From Pelobates cultripes (taxonomy: Eukaryota; Chordata; Amphibia; Anura; Pelobatidae), in contig OW240916.1 in the NCBI GenBank assembly GCA_933207985.1, positions 262,287,108-262,351,107 on the forward strand: a stretch of DNA of 64,000 nt. Direction: 5' to 3'. Every line of letters begins with the position of its first letter. Positions within the stretch are counted from its first letter, which is position 1. The position numbers and the translations under genes were made by a program. Below, piece by piece: positions 44,041-55,798 of the stretch. Below the pieces are notes generated by a model that was not told where the DNA came from, ran no database searches, and saw only the letters and a list, made by a program, of their open reading frames with translations.

Positions 44041-45270
44041 TAATAGTTTTAGCAGCTACCAGAAAGACCATTCTAATTATTCTTCTTTATATTGACTTTT
44101 ATCTGGTAAGCCAACCCTAGCACTATACCAAACCAATCCGAGTTGATTTAGTCAAACTAGACTGTGTTAAGGTCTCCCAGTATAAGGTGCACAAACTTTT
44201 TCAATAGTTTAAATATTGAGAGACCTACATTCACCCTTTGGAAACACATAACAAAGCTCTTGTTTTCCAAACATTTTAGTCGCTGGAAATCCACCTGAAA
44301 TTGAATTTCAGTACAACAGGGAATTTCTGGAGTCTTCCATCGTCTAGCAATGCATATTTTCATGACCATTAGAGTTTGAAGTAAAAGCATTGGAAGAGAT
44401 GTATTTATTCTAGGGAAGTCTACATGAAAAATAAAACTCTGTATAGTTAGAGTGAATGGTGAGCCCTGCAGTTTTCCTATAACATGTTCTGTTTTTTTTT
44501 AAGTGTAGATAGTTTTGTACAATTCCACCATAGATGTTTATGGGAACCGATATCTGAATTGCATCTCCAACAAATATTTTGAGTTTTATGTATGTCATTT
44601 TAGAATTTAGCAATTGTATTCCATGTACCATCTATATATAATCTTAATAAAATTCTCGAAAAGCGTTATATTATGTACTGTATCTTTTGTTAATTTAAAC
44701 ATTTTTGCCCATTCTTCCTCCGGGAACACAATCCCCATTTCCTGTTACCATTTAATAATATAGTTCAGTTTCTCTTTAGGTTTATATTCATAAAAAATCC
44801 TATTAGTGCTTGAAATAAGATTGTTTCTTCCTTCCAATGAGAGGATGTTCTCAACAATACTAGTATCTACTTTTTTATGGCTAAATATATTTTTCATTTT
44901 AATATACGTTAGAAATTCTGTTTTTAAAAGGGGTATGCTTTCTAATATTTCATTTAAGGTCTTAAACGTATTCCCATTTAAAAAATCTCCAAAGCAATTA
45001 AACACTGCCTCTTTCCATTTTAAGAGATTTACACTGGGGGTATACCCCAGTAATATATCTATAGATATGCTGTGCTAGAAAGAATCTCCCCGATGCCATA
45101 TCTTTTTTTAAAACTGTTCACAAGCCTATTCTATTTAGAATTTTAAGGTTCACAAACCTATTTTATTTAGAATTTTAAGGTTTTTAGAGGCTAAGGTTTC
45201 AAGCCATGTCAGCCAAACTGGCCAGTATTCATGTATGATTGTATTTAGATTACTGTCCAAGAAGCTTGAT
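44041..45270 (-). pseudogene. L1 ORF2 C-terminal remnant
   Basis: Minus-strand frames give 'FLTYIKMKNIFSHKK' (44900), 'ICWRCNSDIGSHKHLWWNC' in an alternate frame near 44560 (the C-terminal Cys/His element) and 'TLMVMKICIARRWKTPEIP' (44370), the last conserved stretch of L1 ORF2p. Frame changes separate them. The 3' UTR beyond 44157 was not resolved. The RT part of probably the same element is at 46690-46979. Confidence 0.75.
45116..45179. repeat. 32-bp tandem duplication
   Basis: 'gttcacaagcctattctatt' and 'gttcacaaacctattttatt' begin consecutive 32-bp units (45116 and 45148) inside the L1 remnant. Confidence 0.9.
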
Positions 45271-46689
45271 ATATTTTATTTATATTTCTGAGCTGTGAAA
45301 TGTGTAATCATAATGGCATCATGTATCATAAAAACATCTGGAAATGTTGTTCCCCATCGATTAAATTTCGAGAGATTTTTTGTGTGAAGTTCTAGGTTTT
45401 TTATGTCCCCATACAAATTGAAAAAATGTGTTGTGAAATTCCCATTCAAACATGTGGCGACAGCCATCTTAAATTGTCCGGCAGTGTTTTGTCGTCGAGT
45501 GTATAAAACTGTTTTGGGCATGGGACCATGTGCACGGTGGGGCAAAAATAAGATTTCCAGAAAATTCTGGAACCCCTGAACCAATCTGGGTAATTTTTAC
45601 ATATGTTGTTCACCCAGATCAGGGCTATCAGGTGAGTGACTCTTGTTGGGATATGTTTTACTTTGGGGTACTTTTTGAGGTTTGTAAAAATGTATGTTTT
45701 TTTCTGCCAAAGTAAACTGAGTTAGTCCATTGTCTTTGTTAATTGTATCACAGGCATAGGGGAGGGTTTGTGTACAGTAACTAGGAGTGTTCAAGTGTAA
45801 AACTCTGTTTTTATTGGATTGTGAATTTCATGTCCTGTGCCCCACAATGTCCACCTGGGCGGTAACCTTGTGGGAAAAGAACTGTATAAAAGAGCAGCTG
45901 TACCATTAAACCTTCAGTTCTACTTCACCCTCAATCTAGAGTCCTGTCTCTTATTGGGGGAAACCGCTACAAGGTATTGCTATGCTCTTCATACTCCCTT
46001 GAATAATCACTAAGCTGTTGTAAGAGCTTACAAAACAAGATATACAAAAAGTATATGGTTGTGTAGGCGCTTCCAACCTTAGATATAGACAGTACAAGTG
46101 AGTGTGAAAAGACAAAGTAGAAATATTAAATAGATTCACATACACTCAGAAAAATATATACAAAATGTATACAAAATAGGTATACCACCTATTGTAGATG
46201 TAGATATGGTGATTACATTTCTAGTCCATGGTGTTCATTATAATGTTCCATTTGTTAGAACACTTTAGAGTTGGCTGAGCCTGTTACAAATGAAGCCTTC
46301 TATCCTGCATTAGTTACAATTTCTTTTCTTCCCATAACGCAATAAAAAAGGAAGGATACAACAGTACACCTGGAAACACTATGATGCAACAGTGAAACTG
46401 GACTCTTAAGGTTTATAAAACAATTTGAAGGAATGCTGCATGTAACACAATATCCGGAGAACTAAAAAAAGAGCTTGTTCCTGTTCCTGCTTCACTCTCT
46501 GGGGAAAGAGAGGTTCACACACTGGAACATGGAGCCTTGTCGTAGGTCCATGGTGGATAGGAGACGTTGAGACCCCGACCAAGCTGCGGCGGTTTGTGGG
46601 GTCTGCAGTGCTTATGGTGTCAAGTGGAGTGCTTGGAGCCCTCGGGAAGCACTAGGAGCATCCGTCAAATTGAGGTACCCAGTCGGGGT
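45271..46689. other. insert between two L1 pieces, with LTR-like stretch
   Basis: About 1.4 kb separates L1 C-terminal and RT sequence. Positions 45780-45975 resemble an LTR promoter/leader: 'tgtataaaagagcagctg' (TATA box) and 'accattaaaccttcag', then 'gagtcctgtctcttattggg'. Positions 46480-46690 are less AT-rich and unassigned. No paired LTR, primer-binding site or coding sequence was identified, so a retroviral or LTR-element origin is only a guess. Confidence 0.35.
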
Positions 46690-46979
46690 GCCAGGCAATC
46701 CGTTAAAATCAGATAATCTTTAATTACAGTCATTCTACCCAGCCATAAAATATACATTGGTTTCAATTTTATTAGAGAGGTTTTTATTTCTTGAAGGAGG
46801 GGGGAGTAATTATTTGTAATGATATTATTCCATTCAAATCCCATATTAATTCCCCGATACTTTGTGTCAAGGAAGCCCAGTTAAAGTCATGTTTTTCTTT
46901 AAGTCTGTGCAAGCATGAGTTATTTAGATTAGAATAGATAGCATGTGATTTACTGAGATTAAAGTATTTTGTATTGATA
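46690..46979 (-). pseudogene. L1 RT fragment (after motif C)
   Basis: Minus-strand reading gives 'KYFNLSKSHAIYSNLNNS', 'CLHRLKEKHDFNWASL', then in shifted frames 'NNYSPPS' and 'GRMTVIK'-like sequence at 46780-46700, the region right after the FADD box in L1 RT. It stops dead at 46979 where Tc1 sequence begins. Confidence 0.75.
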
Positions 46980-46980
46980 A

Positions 46981-47802
46981 ACAATTTTTCTAGTGTGGCA
47001 GAGTGCATTATCCTGATGAAAGAGGCCACTGCCATTATTGAAAACAACTGCCATGTACATGGTCTGCAACAATCTCTTAGTAGATGGTACTTGACAAAGT
47101 ACATCCATATTAATGCCAGGACCCAAGGTTTCCCAAAAGAACATTGACCAGGGTATAACACTGCCTCTGCAAGTCTGCCCTTTTCCCATAGTGCATCCTA
47201 CTGCCCTTTATTCCCCAGGTAAACAACGCATACGCACCTAGCCATCCACCTGATTTAGAAGAAAACATGATTAATTAGACCAGGTAACGTTCTTTCATTG
47301 CTCCATGGTCCAGTTCTGATGGTTAAATCCCCATTCAAGGTGCTTTCAGCAGTGGACTGGGGTCATCATGGGAACTCTGACTGCTCTGTTGGCAACAAAG
47401 CACCATACACTCTTCTATGTGATCGGACCAGATGGGCTAGCCTTCGCTCCCCACGCGCTTCACTGAGCCTTGGGTACCTATGAACCTGATGCCAGTTTAC
47501 TAGTTTTCCTTCCTTGCATTACTTTTGGTAGGAACTAAGCACGGTATTACTGAATACAACTCAAAGGTCTTGCAATTTTTGAGATGCTTTGATCCAGTTG
47601 TCTAGCCATCACTATTTGGCCCCATGTTAAAGTCACTCAGATCTTTTCACTTGCCCATTTTTACTACTTTCACACATGAAATTCAACTGACTGTTCACTT
47701 GCTGCCCAATATACCTCACCCTTTGACTGGTGCCAGTGTAATGATATGATCAATGTTATTCACTTCACCTGCCAGTGATTTTAATGTTGAGGTTGATTAG
47801 TG
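46981..47802 (-). mobile_element. Tc1-like transposon, 5' two-thirds
   Basis: The outer end at 47802 ('cactaatcaacctcaacatt' on the minus strand) is flanked by TA. The body matches the 41609 copy in the same order ('ccatggagcaatgaaaga' near 47305 and 'ttgggaaaccttgggtcc' near 47130 on the minus strand). It ends inside the transposase at 'ccacactagaaaaattgt', where L1 sequence starts. The missing 3' third is at 53781. Confidence 0.85.
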
Positions 47803-48756
47803 TATGTGAAATTAATGCAAGCAAGCTCACTTTCCAAGTCAACGTACTTTACCCTCTCAATCTAAAGAACTAATAATAAAGATAAACCTTTTTGGTGCAT
47901 GTAGAAAGTAGACTTAGGACTTAGAAACATGTGTCAGTATATAAACACTGGGTGGAAAAAAAAACTTTAAAAGATATTTGTGATGGAATCATGTACAACA
48001 TTTTTGAATCAATGATCTTGACATTTTTCCTTTACTATAAACACAGAAGTTGTATTATAATTCTGTTGCCTAACGTAAAAGTTGTTTCAAGGCCGAAATG
48101 TAGCGTGATGACTTGCTTTAAATAGAAACTGCTGAGAGTCATGGAAAAAAGAAATATGATCAAAATAGACCCTACAACAACCAGTAGAAAATAATGTTGA
48201 GATAATTGGAAAACATGTTGTCAGCAATAAGTAATGTCTGCAACCTTTCCGAGTATTGCAAAGTGTGCATATGTTTTCTGCATATAATGTAGAAAATTGA
48301 GCTAATAATGATAGTGTGTATTTTTGATAACAAAATCATGCATTATTAAAAGCTTAGATATAAATAATAGTGGTGTATGTTCTGGTATATTTTGTAAAAA
48401 AATCAAGGTTAGTGGCTTTAATTGCCTCATATTACCCTCTTTTACCTTTATCTCATTAATTCCCAGTGCAATCAGGTTAATATTCTGGATATCTGCAAAT
48501 GATATGTATGTGTATTGATTTTTTTATATTTCAGTTACACTTTTATATCATTCAATTTCATCTGACAACAAACATGAACCATTTGAGCCTTTGAAACAGC
48601 CATCCTCTAAAATAAAGAAAAACAACACACTTTAGCAAAGACAAAAAAATGTCTTCAAGAATGAATTTTGTCTGATCAGTAAATGGTTTAAATAGTATTT
48701 AACAGAGCTACTACTTGGACTTTGAAATCATGTCATACCATGCTGATTTTGCTAGT
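47803..48756. other. unassigned sequence
   Basis: AT-rich, nothing recognised apart from 'ggccgaaatgtagcgtgatg' at 48090, a weak variant of the recurring foldback motif. Confidence 0.4.
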
Positions 48757-49015
48757 TTAAAGGGACACTCCAGGCACCCAGACCACTCCTGCCCATTTGA
48801 GTGGTCTGGGTGCCAATTCCCACTACCCTTAATCCTGCAATTGTAATTAGTGCAGTTTTTCATAAACTGCACTAATTGCTTGACAGAGTTAAGTCCTCCT
48901 CTAGTGGCTGTCTGTGAGACAGCCACTAGAGGAGCTTCCGGATTTTTAAAACACTTTTAGTGTTTTAAGAGATGCTGGACGTCCTCACGCTGGACGTCCA
49001 TCACAGGTGAAGTTT
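48757..49015. mobile_element. multi-hairpin TTAA MITE, copy 2
   Basis: It starts 'ttaaagggacactccaggca'. Hairpins: 48772-48813 (stem ggcacccagaccact), about 48844-48881 (stem attagtgcag), 48897-48932 (stem cctctagtgg), 48945-48966 (stem aaaacact) and 48975-49002 (ctggacgtcc). The right terminus is missing. Hairpin order equals copy 1. Confidence 0.75.
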
Positions 49016-49503
49016 GCTGGTGTTTTGCTGGAAACTTACGCAGCATGTATTTTTGTGCTCTACCTGCAAGTGGCTAATTTCTCTTTGTGAGATGTTATTT
49101 GCAGTCAGTCTTTAGAAATTAGCAATAAGGTTAGTAGCCTCTACAAGCAACTGGATGTTGTTAATAGTGACAGTTTATGGCAGATTTTTACCGAAATGAC
49201 TGGAAACAAAACCTAAATGTGTTTGTTGGGGGATTTTTTTGTTCACATATAAGCATGGGAAAATCTCAATTTAGTGTGATTCCTGAAACATGAAGATAGA
49301 ATTATTTGATTTTTTTTTGCGTTTACTATACATTCTTTCTGCTACAATTATATAATGTATGTACAAATGCATAAACAGTGGCTACATTTCTTTTACAGGA
49401 AAATATTAATCCCCAGATCCTTTGTCAATTATAGACTTATAACATACGTTGTCTTGTATGCTGGGTGTCCGTAGTCTGTAATATCTTAAACCTGGAAGAG
49501 TAT
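49016..49503. other. unassigned sequence
   Basis: Nothing recognised. Confidence 0.4.
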
Positions 49504-49504
49504 A

Positions 49505-49599
<95 letters not shown>
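49504..49599. repeat. (TA)n microsatellite, ~46 units
   Basis: An uninterrupted TA run. The length suggests high variability between individuals. Confidence 0.97.
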
Positions 49600-49601
<2 letters not shown>

Positions 49602-50454
49602 ATACAGAGCATCCTATATTCATGCTTACCTTGAAACCTGACTGTCCTGAATACAGAATATCATGCATCCTGTTTTCTCAAGTCTCCTTTTCCCTGTGCG
49701 CACATTGAGCCAAACATTGATTATGAACCTATCCATGATCTGTTCTGCTCATTGGTTTCCCTGATGAATTATTTATTTATTTATAAAATATTTTACCAGG
49801 ATATCACAAACACAAATTTATTATGACCCAAACCTCAATGCCAAGACTATGTATGACCTTGACAGCTTGACAGGCCGAGGTGAAAGATAACAGAGATCAG
49901 AGTAGTCGAATATAAGCCATAGACAAAAAAATATATATATATTGATAGAATATAATGCACTCCTGTATATCAAGAAAAGGGAAACACTGGTCTGTGGCAT
50001 GGAATGAAATATTGACAGAAATGAAGTAGATACAGTGCAAGCTTGGGGGCTGCAAACACTAATAATTGTGATACCCTCAAATAGAGTAATGGGGAGAAAA
50101 CCACAAGATAAAATACAGGATGCAAAAAATATGAAAAATTACAAAGCTGACAATTAATAGAATATTTAATATTGTTCTAAAATGTATATTACCTTATTGT
50201 TCTTAAGAGTACCAAAAAATGTCATTATGATGAGAGAGTTCTTCTTAGGGTTGACAATTCTGATAACAGTCTGATATTCCCAACAGGTCAGCAGGTGAAC
50301 TATAATAACATTAAAGACAAACAAGGCCTCTGATAGTGCAGTATTTTCAGAAAATATTGTATTATAATGAAAAAAATGGAAATATAATCACAAGTGAAGA
50401 GCTACCAACTAGCTCACATTCAACAGCATATGACAACATGGAGGAGTAGACCTT
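49600..50454. other. unassigned AT-rich sequence
   Basis: 'ttatttataaaatattttac' near 49775 resembles a dispersed amphibian repeat start. Otherwise nothing recognised. Confidence 0.35.
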
Positions 50455-50586
50455 GGCTGATTAAATTCCGCTTTTAGTGGTTCTACACTATTGACTATTT
50501 ACAATGGGAGTAACCAGGATACTCCTGGCACCATAATTACTACAGTGGGCTGTAGGGGTTATGGTTCTTGGAAAATTCCTTTAACG
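50455..50586. mobile_element. TTAA MITE fragment (right end)
   Basis: It ends 'ggttatggttcttggaaaat' then 'tcctttaa', matching the terminus of the TTAA MITE group. The left part is missing. Confidence 0.5.
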
Positions 50587-51204
50587 TTGAAAAGAGTTGT
50601 TTTAACATGATAAATTAATTTAATATTGCACTAAACATAACATTTATCGTGAATGCCGATATTTGTTGTCCTGAATGTTTGGACTACAAGAATTGCTTTG
50701 TATATGTGTGTATTAATTACGAGCACTTTATTTTTTATATCCTCACTCAAGATTCCATAGAAAAGCTTTTGAAATTAGAACATTTTAAATGTTTCTTTCT
50801 CCTTAATGTATGTAGCTGAATCTGTCATTGTTTTTCCTACCTGACAGATAATAGATACATTTGAAAAAGTACCTTTTTTGAAATAGAATTTTAGAGTTAT
50901 TCACTAAAAATGTTTCAACTTTTCAGAAAGTCAAACATTTTATTTAACTTTAAAACAGCATGTTGTGAGAAACTAAAAATAAATGCCGTAGCATAAAACA
51001 CATAATGAAGAAAAGCTATCTGTAGATGTGCAAATAAAACAGATGTAATACACATATAACACAGAGACATTGTATATAAAACAAAAGTGAGTAAATAAAA
51101 CAGTATATAAATACACTTACATGTTTCACCATGAACTGGCTTTATCTCCTTTATTTTACTGTTTTTACTAATGAAAGTTCTTTTTTTTTTTTACCTATTT
51201 GCTG
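50587..51204. other. unassigned AT-rich sequence
   Basis: Nothing recognised. Ends in a T-run at 51181-51192. Confidence 0.4.
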
Positions 51205-51262
51205 AGACTATGTCCTCTTGTTGTGGTAGAAGGAAAACTACCACAACAAGAGGACATAGTCT
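51205..51262. repeat. perfect 25-bp hairpin from a CR1 foldback
   Basis: Arms 51205-51229 and 51238-51262 are exact reverse complements around 'aaggaaaa'. The right arm is the start of the CR1 3' fragment, so the left arm is a copied-back piece of it. Confidence 0.95.
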
Positions 51263-51507
51263 TAAATTAGAGGAGCAAAGGTTTAAAAATAATATCAGAA
51301 GTATTACTTTACTGAGAGGGTAGTGGATGCATGGAATAGCCTTTCAGCTGAAGTGGTAGAGGTTAACACAGTGAAGGAGTTTAAGCATGCGTGCGATAGG
51401 CATAAGAATATCCTAGCTATAAGATAAGGCTAGGGACTAATGAAAGTATTTAGAAAATTGGGCAGACTAGATGGGTTGAATGGTTCTTATCTGCCATCAC
51501 TCACATA
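51238..51507 (+). mobile_element. CR1-like LINE, 3' end fragment
   Basis: 'aagaggacatagtcttaaat', 'gggtagtggatgcatggaat', 'gctgaagtggtagaggtt' and the closing 'gaatggttcttatctgcca' are the well-known 3' end of amphibian CR1-type LINEs. It encodes the last codons of the RT ORF in degenerate form ('RGHSLKLEEQRF'). Confidence 0.8.
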
Positions 51508-53110
51508 TAACAAATGACTGATTTGTCCTTTTTCCAAACTGAGGTCCCTTTCCTTCATTTTCATCTGTAAATACTGAACAAAAATATTCATTGAGGCAGT
51601 CAGCTAGACCTTTATCCTCTTCTACACACCTTACTTATTTTGTTTTTAATCTAACTAATCCTTGTTTTACTTTCCTTTTCTCATTTATGCTTCTAAAAAA
51701 TGTTTTGTCCCCTTTTTTTTTTAACTGACTGTGCTATTTTCTCTTCTGTGGGTGATTTGGAAGCTCTTATAACTTGCTTAGCCTCTTTCTGCCTAATCTT
51801 ATATATCATTCTGTCTTCCTCACTCTGTTTTTTTTTTATAATTACTAAATGCTAACTTTTAGTTTTTTACTACTTTGGCCACATGTGCGAAGTACCACAG
51901 TGGTTTCTTAAATTTTTTGCTTTTACTGACAAGCCAAATTCAATTTTCTGTTGCCTTCTGTAGTACAAATTTGAAATAATCCAATTTCTCTTGTACTCCA
52001 TTTAAATTGTTCCAGTGTGATAATGACTCCTTTACACATATTCTAATTTTAGAAAAGTCTACTTTTCTGAAGTCTAAAACTTTTGTTTTTGTGTGGTGTG
52101 ACTTAGTCACTGTTCTTATATTAAACCACACTGATTGATGATCACTGGATCCTAAGCTTTTACCTAAAGTAAAAGTATGGCCTCCTTACAAGTTGACTCC
52201 TTAATGACTTGTTTTAGAGATAGTCCCAGTAGGGAGTTTAGAATATGTGTGCTCTTGGCACAAGCAGCTGTTTTGGTTTTCCAGTTCACATCAGGAAGAT
52301 TAAAGTCACTTATGATGATAACTTCCCTCTTCATTGTCATTTTAGCTATTTCCTCAACTAGTAGATTATCTAACTCTTCTATTTGTCCTGGGGGCCTATA
52401 AATCACACCTACACAAGTTACTGTGTGATTACCAAATTCTAACGTAACCCAAACGGACTCAATGTTTGCCTTACTAACTTTTATAAGTCTAGATTTTATG
52501 ATAATCTTCACATACAGGACCACCCCTCCCCCTTTCTTGCCTTCTCTGTCTTTTCTATGTAAAGAGTATTCTGGTATTACTATGTCCCAGTCATTTTTCT
52601 CATTATACCATGTCTCAGTAGGAGCAACTAAATCTACATTATCAGTTGCCATTATTGCCACAAGTTCATGGATCTTATTCCCTAAATTGTGAGCATTTGT
52701 AGACATGACTCTAAACTTATCTTTTTTTTTCTAATTCTTTATTTTTGGTTTGTCATCATATTTTGTATTTGTAACAGAATATATCATACGCATTTGTTAT
52801 ACATTTATGTTAGATTTGTGGTATTTAACATTCGACTTCCATTGATATGGTTATTGATGCTTTTGAATTTCTCTGTAAGCTTATCATTTTTTAGCACACT
52901 TGCTGCAGGCACTTTCTGTCCTTGTTTTAGGGGGCAATTGGATTGATGTTTTATCATCCTTTTGCCCCCCCTCCTTGTTTAAATACATCCTAGCAAAACC
53001 TCTGAACAGCTCACTAAGAAAATTTGTTCCCTTTTGAGAAAGATGCTCGTTTAACAATATTACAAATACGTCTCCTGTCTCCGTGTGTAGTAGCTCCAGG
53101 AAGAAATCTC
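51508..53110 (-). pseudogene. CR1-like LINE, endonuclease and linker
   Basis: The open segment 52706-52164 has 'NAHNLGNKIHELVAIM', 'TETWYNEKNDWDIVIP', 'HRKDREGKKGGGVVLYVK', 'VTCVGVIYRPPGQ' and 'IISDFNLPDVNW' (the phosphodiesterase-fold endonuclease; catalytic Glu in TETW and Asp-Asn in DFN). Then 52131-51940 has 'TKVLDFRKVDFSKIRICV' and 'GVQEKLDYFKFVLQ', the CR1 linker. The segment to about 51508 reads as degenerate linker/RT start. Upstream (52730-53110) minus-strand frames such as 'FLSELFRGFARMYLNKEGGK' suggest the end of a preceding ORF. The RT is not present. It faces the CR1 3' fragment tail to tail. Confidence 0.8.
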
Positions 53111-53582
53111 ACAAGACCACTATGGTGACCAAAACCTTTTTGTACTTCTCTTTTTCATTCTATGCTCTCCTATCTGTCTTTTCTATTATTTATTTTTTTA
53201 TTTACCCCCTCAGTACAAATACTGACTCATATGTGCGTAATGACAGCATTATTGGTGGGTAACATGCACACCTATCTTTTATATGTCATTATTAGGAGCT
53301 TTTGTTCATGACTCAGAATTATAATTAGAAGACGTTGGGGGAGACTATGCTTTAATACTTTCTCCTTTTCTTCCAATATTAACAAAAATACCTGACAGAG
53401 TGGACAAATGGGCTTAAATTAAGGTATACCTTGAGAAATTGGCAACAATGTTATCAGTACAAAATATTATTAATGTGAAGTATATAATAAGTCCTCTTAC
53501 ATACCTTGACTTACTGTATGTCTGTATAATGCCTTACTTTTTGTACCTGTCAGTTAAAAATAAAGAGTTGAAAAAAAGGAAA
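53111..53582 (+). other. unassigned, ending in a LINE-like poly-A end
   Basis: The last 60 bp ('gttaaaaataaagagttg' followed by A-rich 'aaaaaaaggaaaaagaa') look like a LINE 3' end in plus orientation. The family is not determined. Confidence 0.35.
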
Positions 53583-53585
53583 AAG

Positions 53586-53779
53586 AAGGTTTAACCTACT
53601 ACACTATTATTTACATTATCCCCTCTTGTTGTTACATATATCTCTTAATAGACATTTTAGGCACCACACCAACCTTCCTGTTTTATCCTACTTTTTACCG
53701 GACAAGAAAGACCGGATTTGGTGATTAGGCTGCCTATTGAATTATAAAAATATTGTACAAGTGATGAATTTCCTATGTT
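53586..53779 (+). pseudogene. possible short L1 RT remnant
   Basis: Degenerate reading gives 'PDLVIRLPIEL' and 'DEFPMF', which would sit just before the 'YKxxNLSKSHA' segment that begins at 46979 on the other strand. On its own the similarity is weak; it matters because of the shared breakpoint with the Tc1 pieces. Confidence 0.35.
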
Positions 53780-53780
53780 T

Positions 53781-54075
53781 TTACACTGCAAAAAGTGTTC
53801 AGGAATGGTTTGAGAAACATGACAAAGAGTCAAGGGGTTGCCTTGGCCTCCAAATACCTCAGATCTTAATCGGATTGAACATCTGTGTCTGTGAGATCTG
53901 CTATAACAACAAGTTTGATCAATGTAAGCCTAACCTAACAACTGGCAGGACTTAAAGGATCTGCTGCTAATGTCTTGGTCCCATATACCACAGGACAAAT
54001 TCAGAGTCTTTTGGCAGCATGAGGGGGATCTACTTGATATTAGGCAGGTGGTTTTAATATTGTGGCTAATCAGTG
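53781..54075 (+). mobile_element. Tc1-like transposon, 3' third
   Basis: It begins inside the transposase at 'acactgcaaaaagtgttcag' and runs through 'cttggcctccaaatacctca', 'ggacttaaaggatctgctgc' and 'aggtggttttaatattgtgg' to the inverted terminus 'ctaatcagtg'. It complements the 5' part at 46981-47802 with about 17 bp in common. Confidence 0.85.
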
Positions 54076-54225
54076 TTTACCAGCCCTCCTTTCACAGATG
54101 TATTTTCACAAATTTTACTGAGTGAGGGCACTGTGACATTGAATCTTTCCAGAAAAGTGGTTATGAACCATGCAAGTAAGGTATGTTTGTATGTAAGAAC
54201 ATTAACCAGATCTTTTAACATGTCT

Positions 54226-54301
54226 TGAAGGAACACTCCAAATGCTAGGCATCAGTTTACAATTCACTTATATTATAGAAAATTATTTAAATATTTAGAT
54301 A
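54226..54301. mobile_element. TTAA-type MITE left-end fragment
   Basis: 'gaaggaacactccaaatgct' resembles the MITE terminus. It is cut by the L1 poly-A end at 54302. Positions 54076-54225 are unassigned. Confidence 0.4.
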
Positions 54302-55439
54302 TTTTTTTTTTTTGTAAATTCTTTATTTATGAGTTTTCATGAGGTTTTCAGGTGTAAGGGTAACACAATGAAGAAAGGGTAACAGCCTTCTCTGGGGGTA
54401 CAATTCGAGGCTTTAGGGGGTACAATTTCAGGCATTTCAATATTACATTGTCTTGAGTTAAGTTGTATTGTTGCACATTTTTTGTTAACATTCTTCTAGT
54501 TTCTAAATTCCATACATTCTTCAAGGTTGGGGATAACAAAATAAAGAAGGGGTAGGGGTTTATCCTTAATGGGTTACAGATCCATGTAATTCACAGGTGC
54601 ATTGTGTTGAGTTTTGCAGTCTTTTTTCATTTTTGTGAGCATTTGGGTTCAATGTTGCTTTAAAATAGGCCTTCTTATTCTTAGGAGTGCTCGACCTTGG
54701 TCATTACTTTGCATGGTAAAGTCAATATCAGTGTGGGCTGTGTTGTTATCGAAGGGGTGGGAAGTACACAACTGGGAGGGGGAGGGTTGCAGGTATAAGG
54801 AGTGGGGTAGTCGCCCTGTTCATGTGTTTGGGGGTCTCCCCTTGTCGTTTGGGTGTTCGAGGGATGGTGGGAGTGCGGAGCTATTAGTGGTGTGTATAGA
54901 GGTCAAGACCTCCCTAGGTTGCTTATGTTAAGACTGATGTATCCGTGTGGTCTCGGACTGCGGTCCTTGTGGACGGTGGTCTCATTTGGTCTCTTTTGGC
55001 TTCCCCCATTGTGGGTGTCCGGGTCTTAGGAGTTGCAGTTCGTCCGCAGTCTTCTACTGTGGTCTATGCCCCTAGGGGTCTGATTGTTTGTGGTCCTTGT
55101 GTTTTAGTTCCTGGTGTGTCCTGTGTTCGGGTGTCTTTGGTAGGTCTGCAGTCCCCTGTTGTGTTGGTGTGGGGCATCCCAGGGCGTTTGTCTTATCTGC
55201 TTTTTTGTCTGTGGGCTTCTGGGTGTCCCTTCTGCTGGCTGGGGTCTCTTGCCCTTGGTCTCTCTTGTGTCTTCTGGCCTTGTTGTGGTGTTTGGCTATG
55301 TGTTGGGTTTAGTGTGTTTATGGGTCAGTTTTGTTTCGTGTGTCCAGTAGGGGGAGGGGAGGGTCCCAGGAATGTAGTAAGCTTGGGGTTGGGTGGCGGA
55401 GGGTAGTCATGCAGGAGGGTATTAAGGGGGTGGGGGGAG

Positions 55440-55798
55440 GGGGATGGGGTCAGGCGCCAGGACCATTGTCTGTTATTGTGTGGAAGCGTTATGGATATGA
55501 AGATGTCTGCATAGTCCGACCATGTGATTTGGCCTATCTCCATGTTATCTACTTGTTGTAATAGGGAGGTGGAGGTCAGGAACTCCATTTTGCTTGCCTT
55601 GGGGCAAGTTTGTGAGGTGACTTACTATGTATTGTCGCCTGCGTAGTGGGAAGGACTTGTGTTGTTCAAAGTGTCTCTTCTGGAGAAGGAGGACATCAGC
55701 CTGAGATCTGTTGACCCATCTAAGGACTCGGTGTCTCTTTTTGGGTTATTCAAACCCTTGCAATTTATTGAGACACATTTTAGTTTGGCAGCTGTCAT
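55440..55798 (-). pseudogene. L1 ORF2 endonuclease stub
   Basis: ATG at 55798: 'MTAAKLKCVSINCKGLNNP', then, one base shifted, 'RWVNRSQADVLLLQKRHF' (Glu of QETH replaced by Lys-Arg). After a deletion of the central endonuclease comes 'MEIGQITWSDYADIFISI' (Ser-Asp-His changed to Ser-Asp-Tyr) and 'NNRQWSWRL'. It is then lost in Pro-rich low-complexity sequence. Two catalytic blocks are missing or altered, so it is inactive. Confidence 0.75.

Noticed and set aside
49406..49668. Ile/Tyr-repeat open frames
   Set aside because: Translations of the (TA)n microsatellite.
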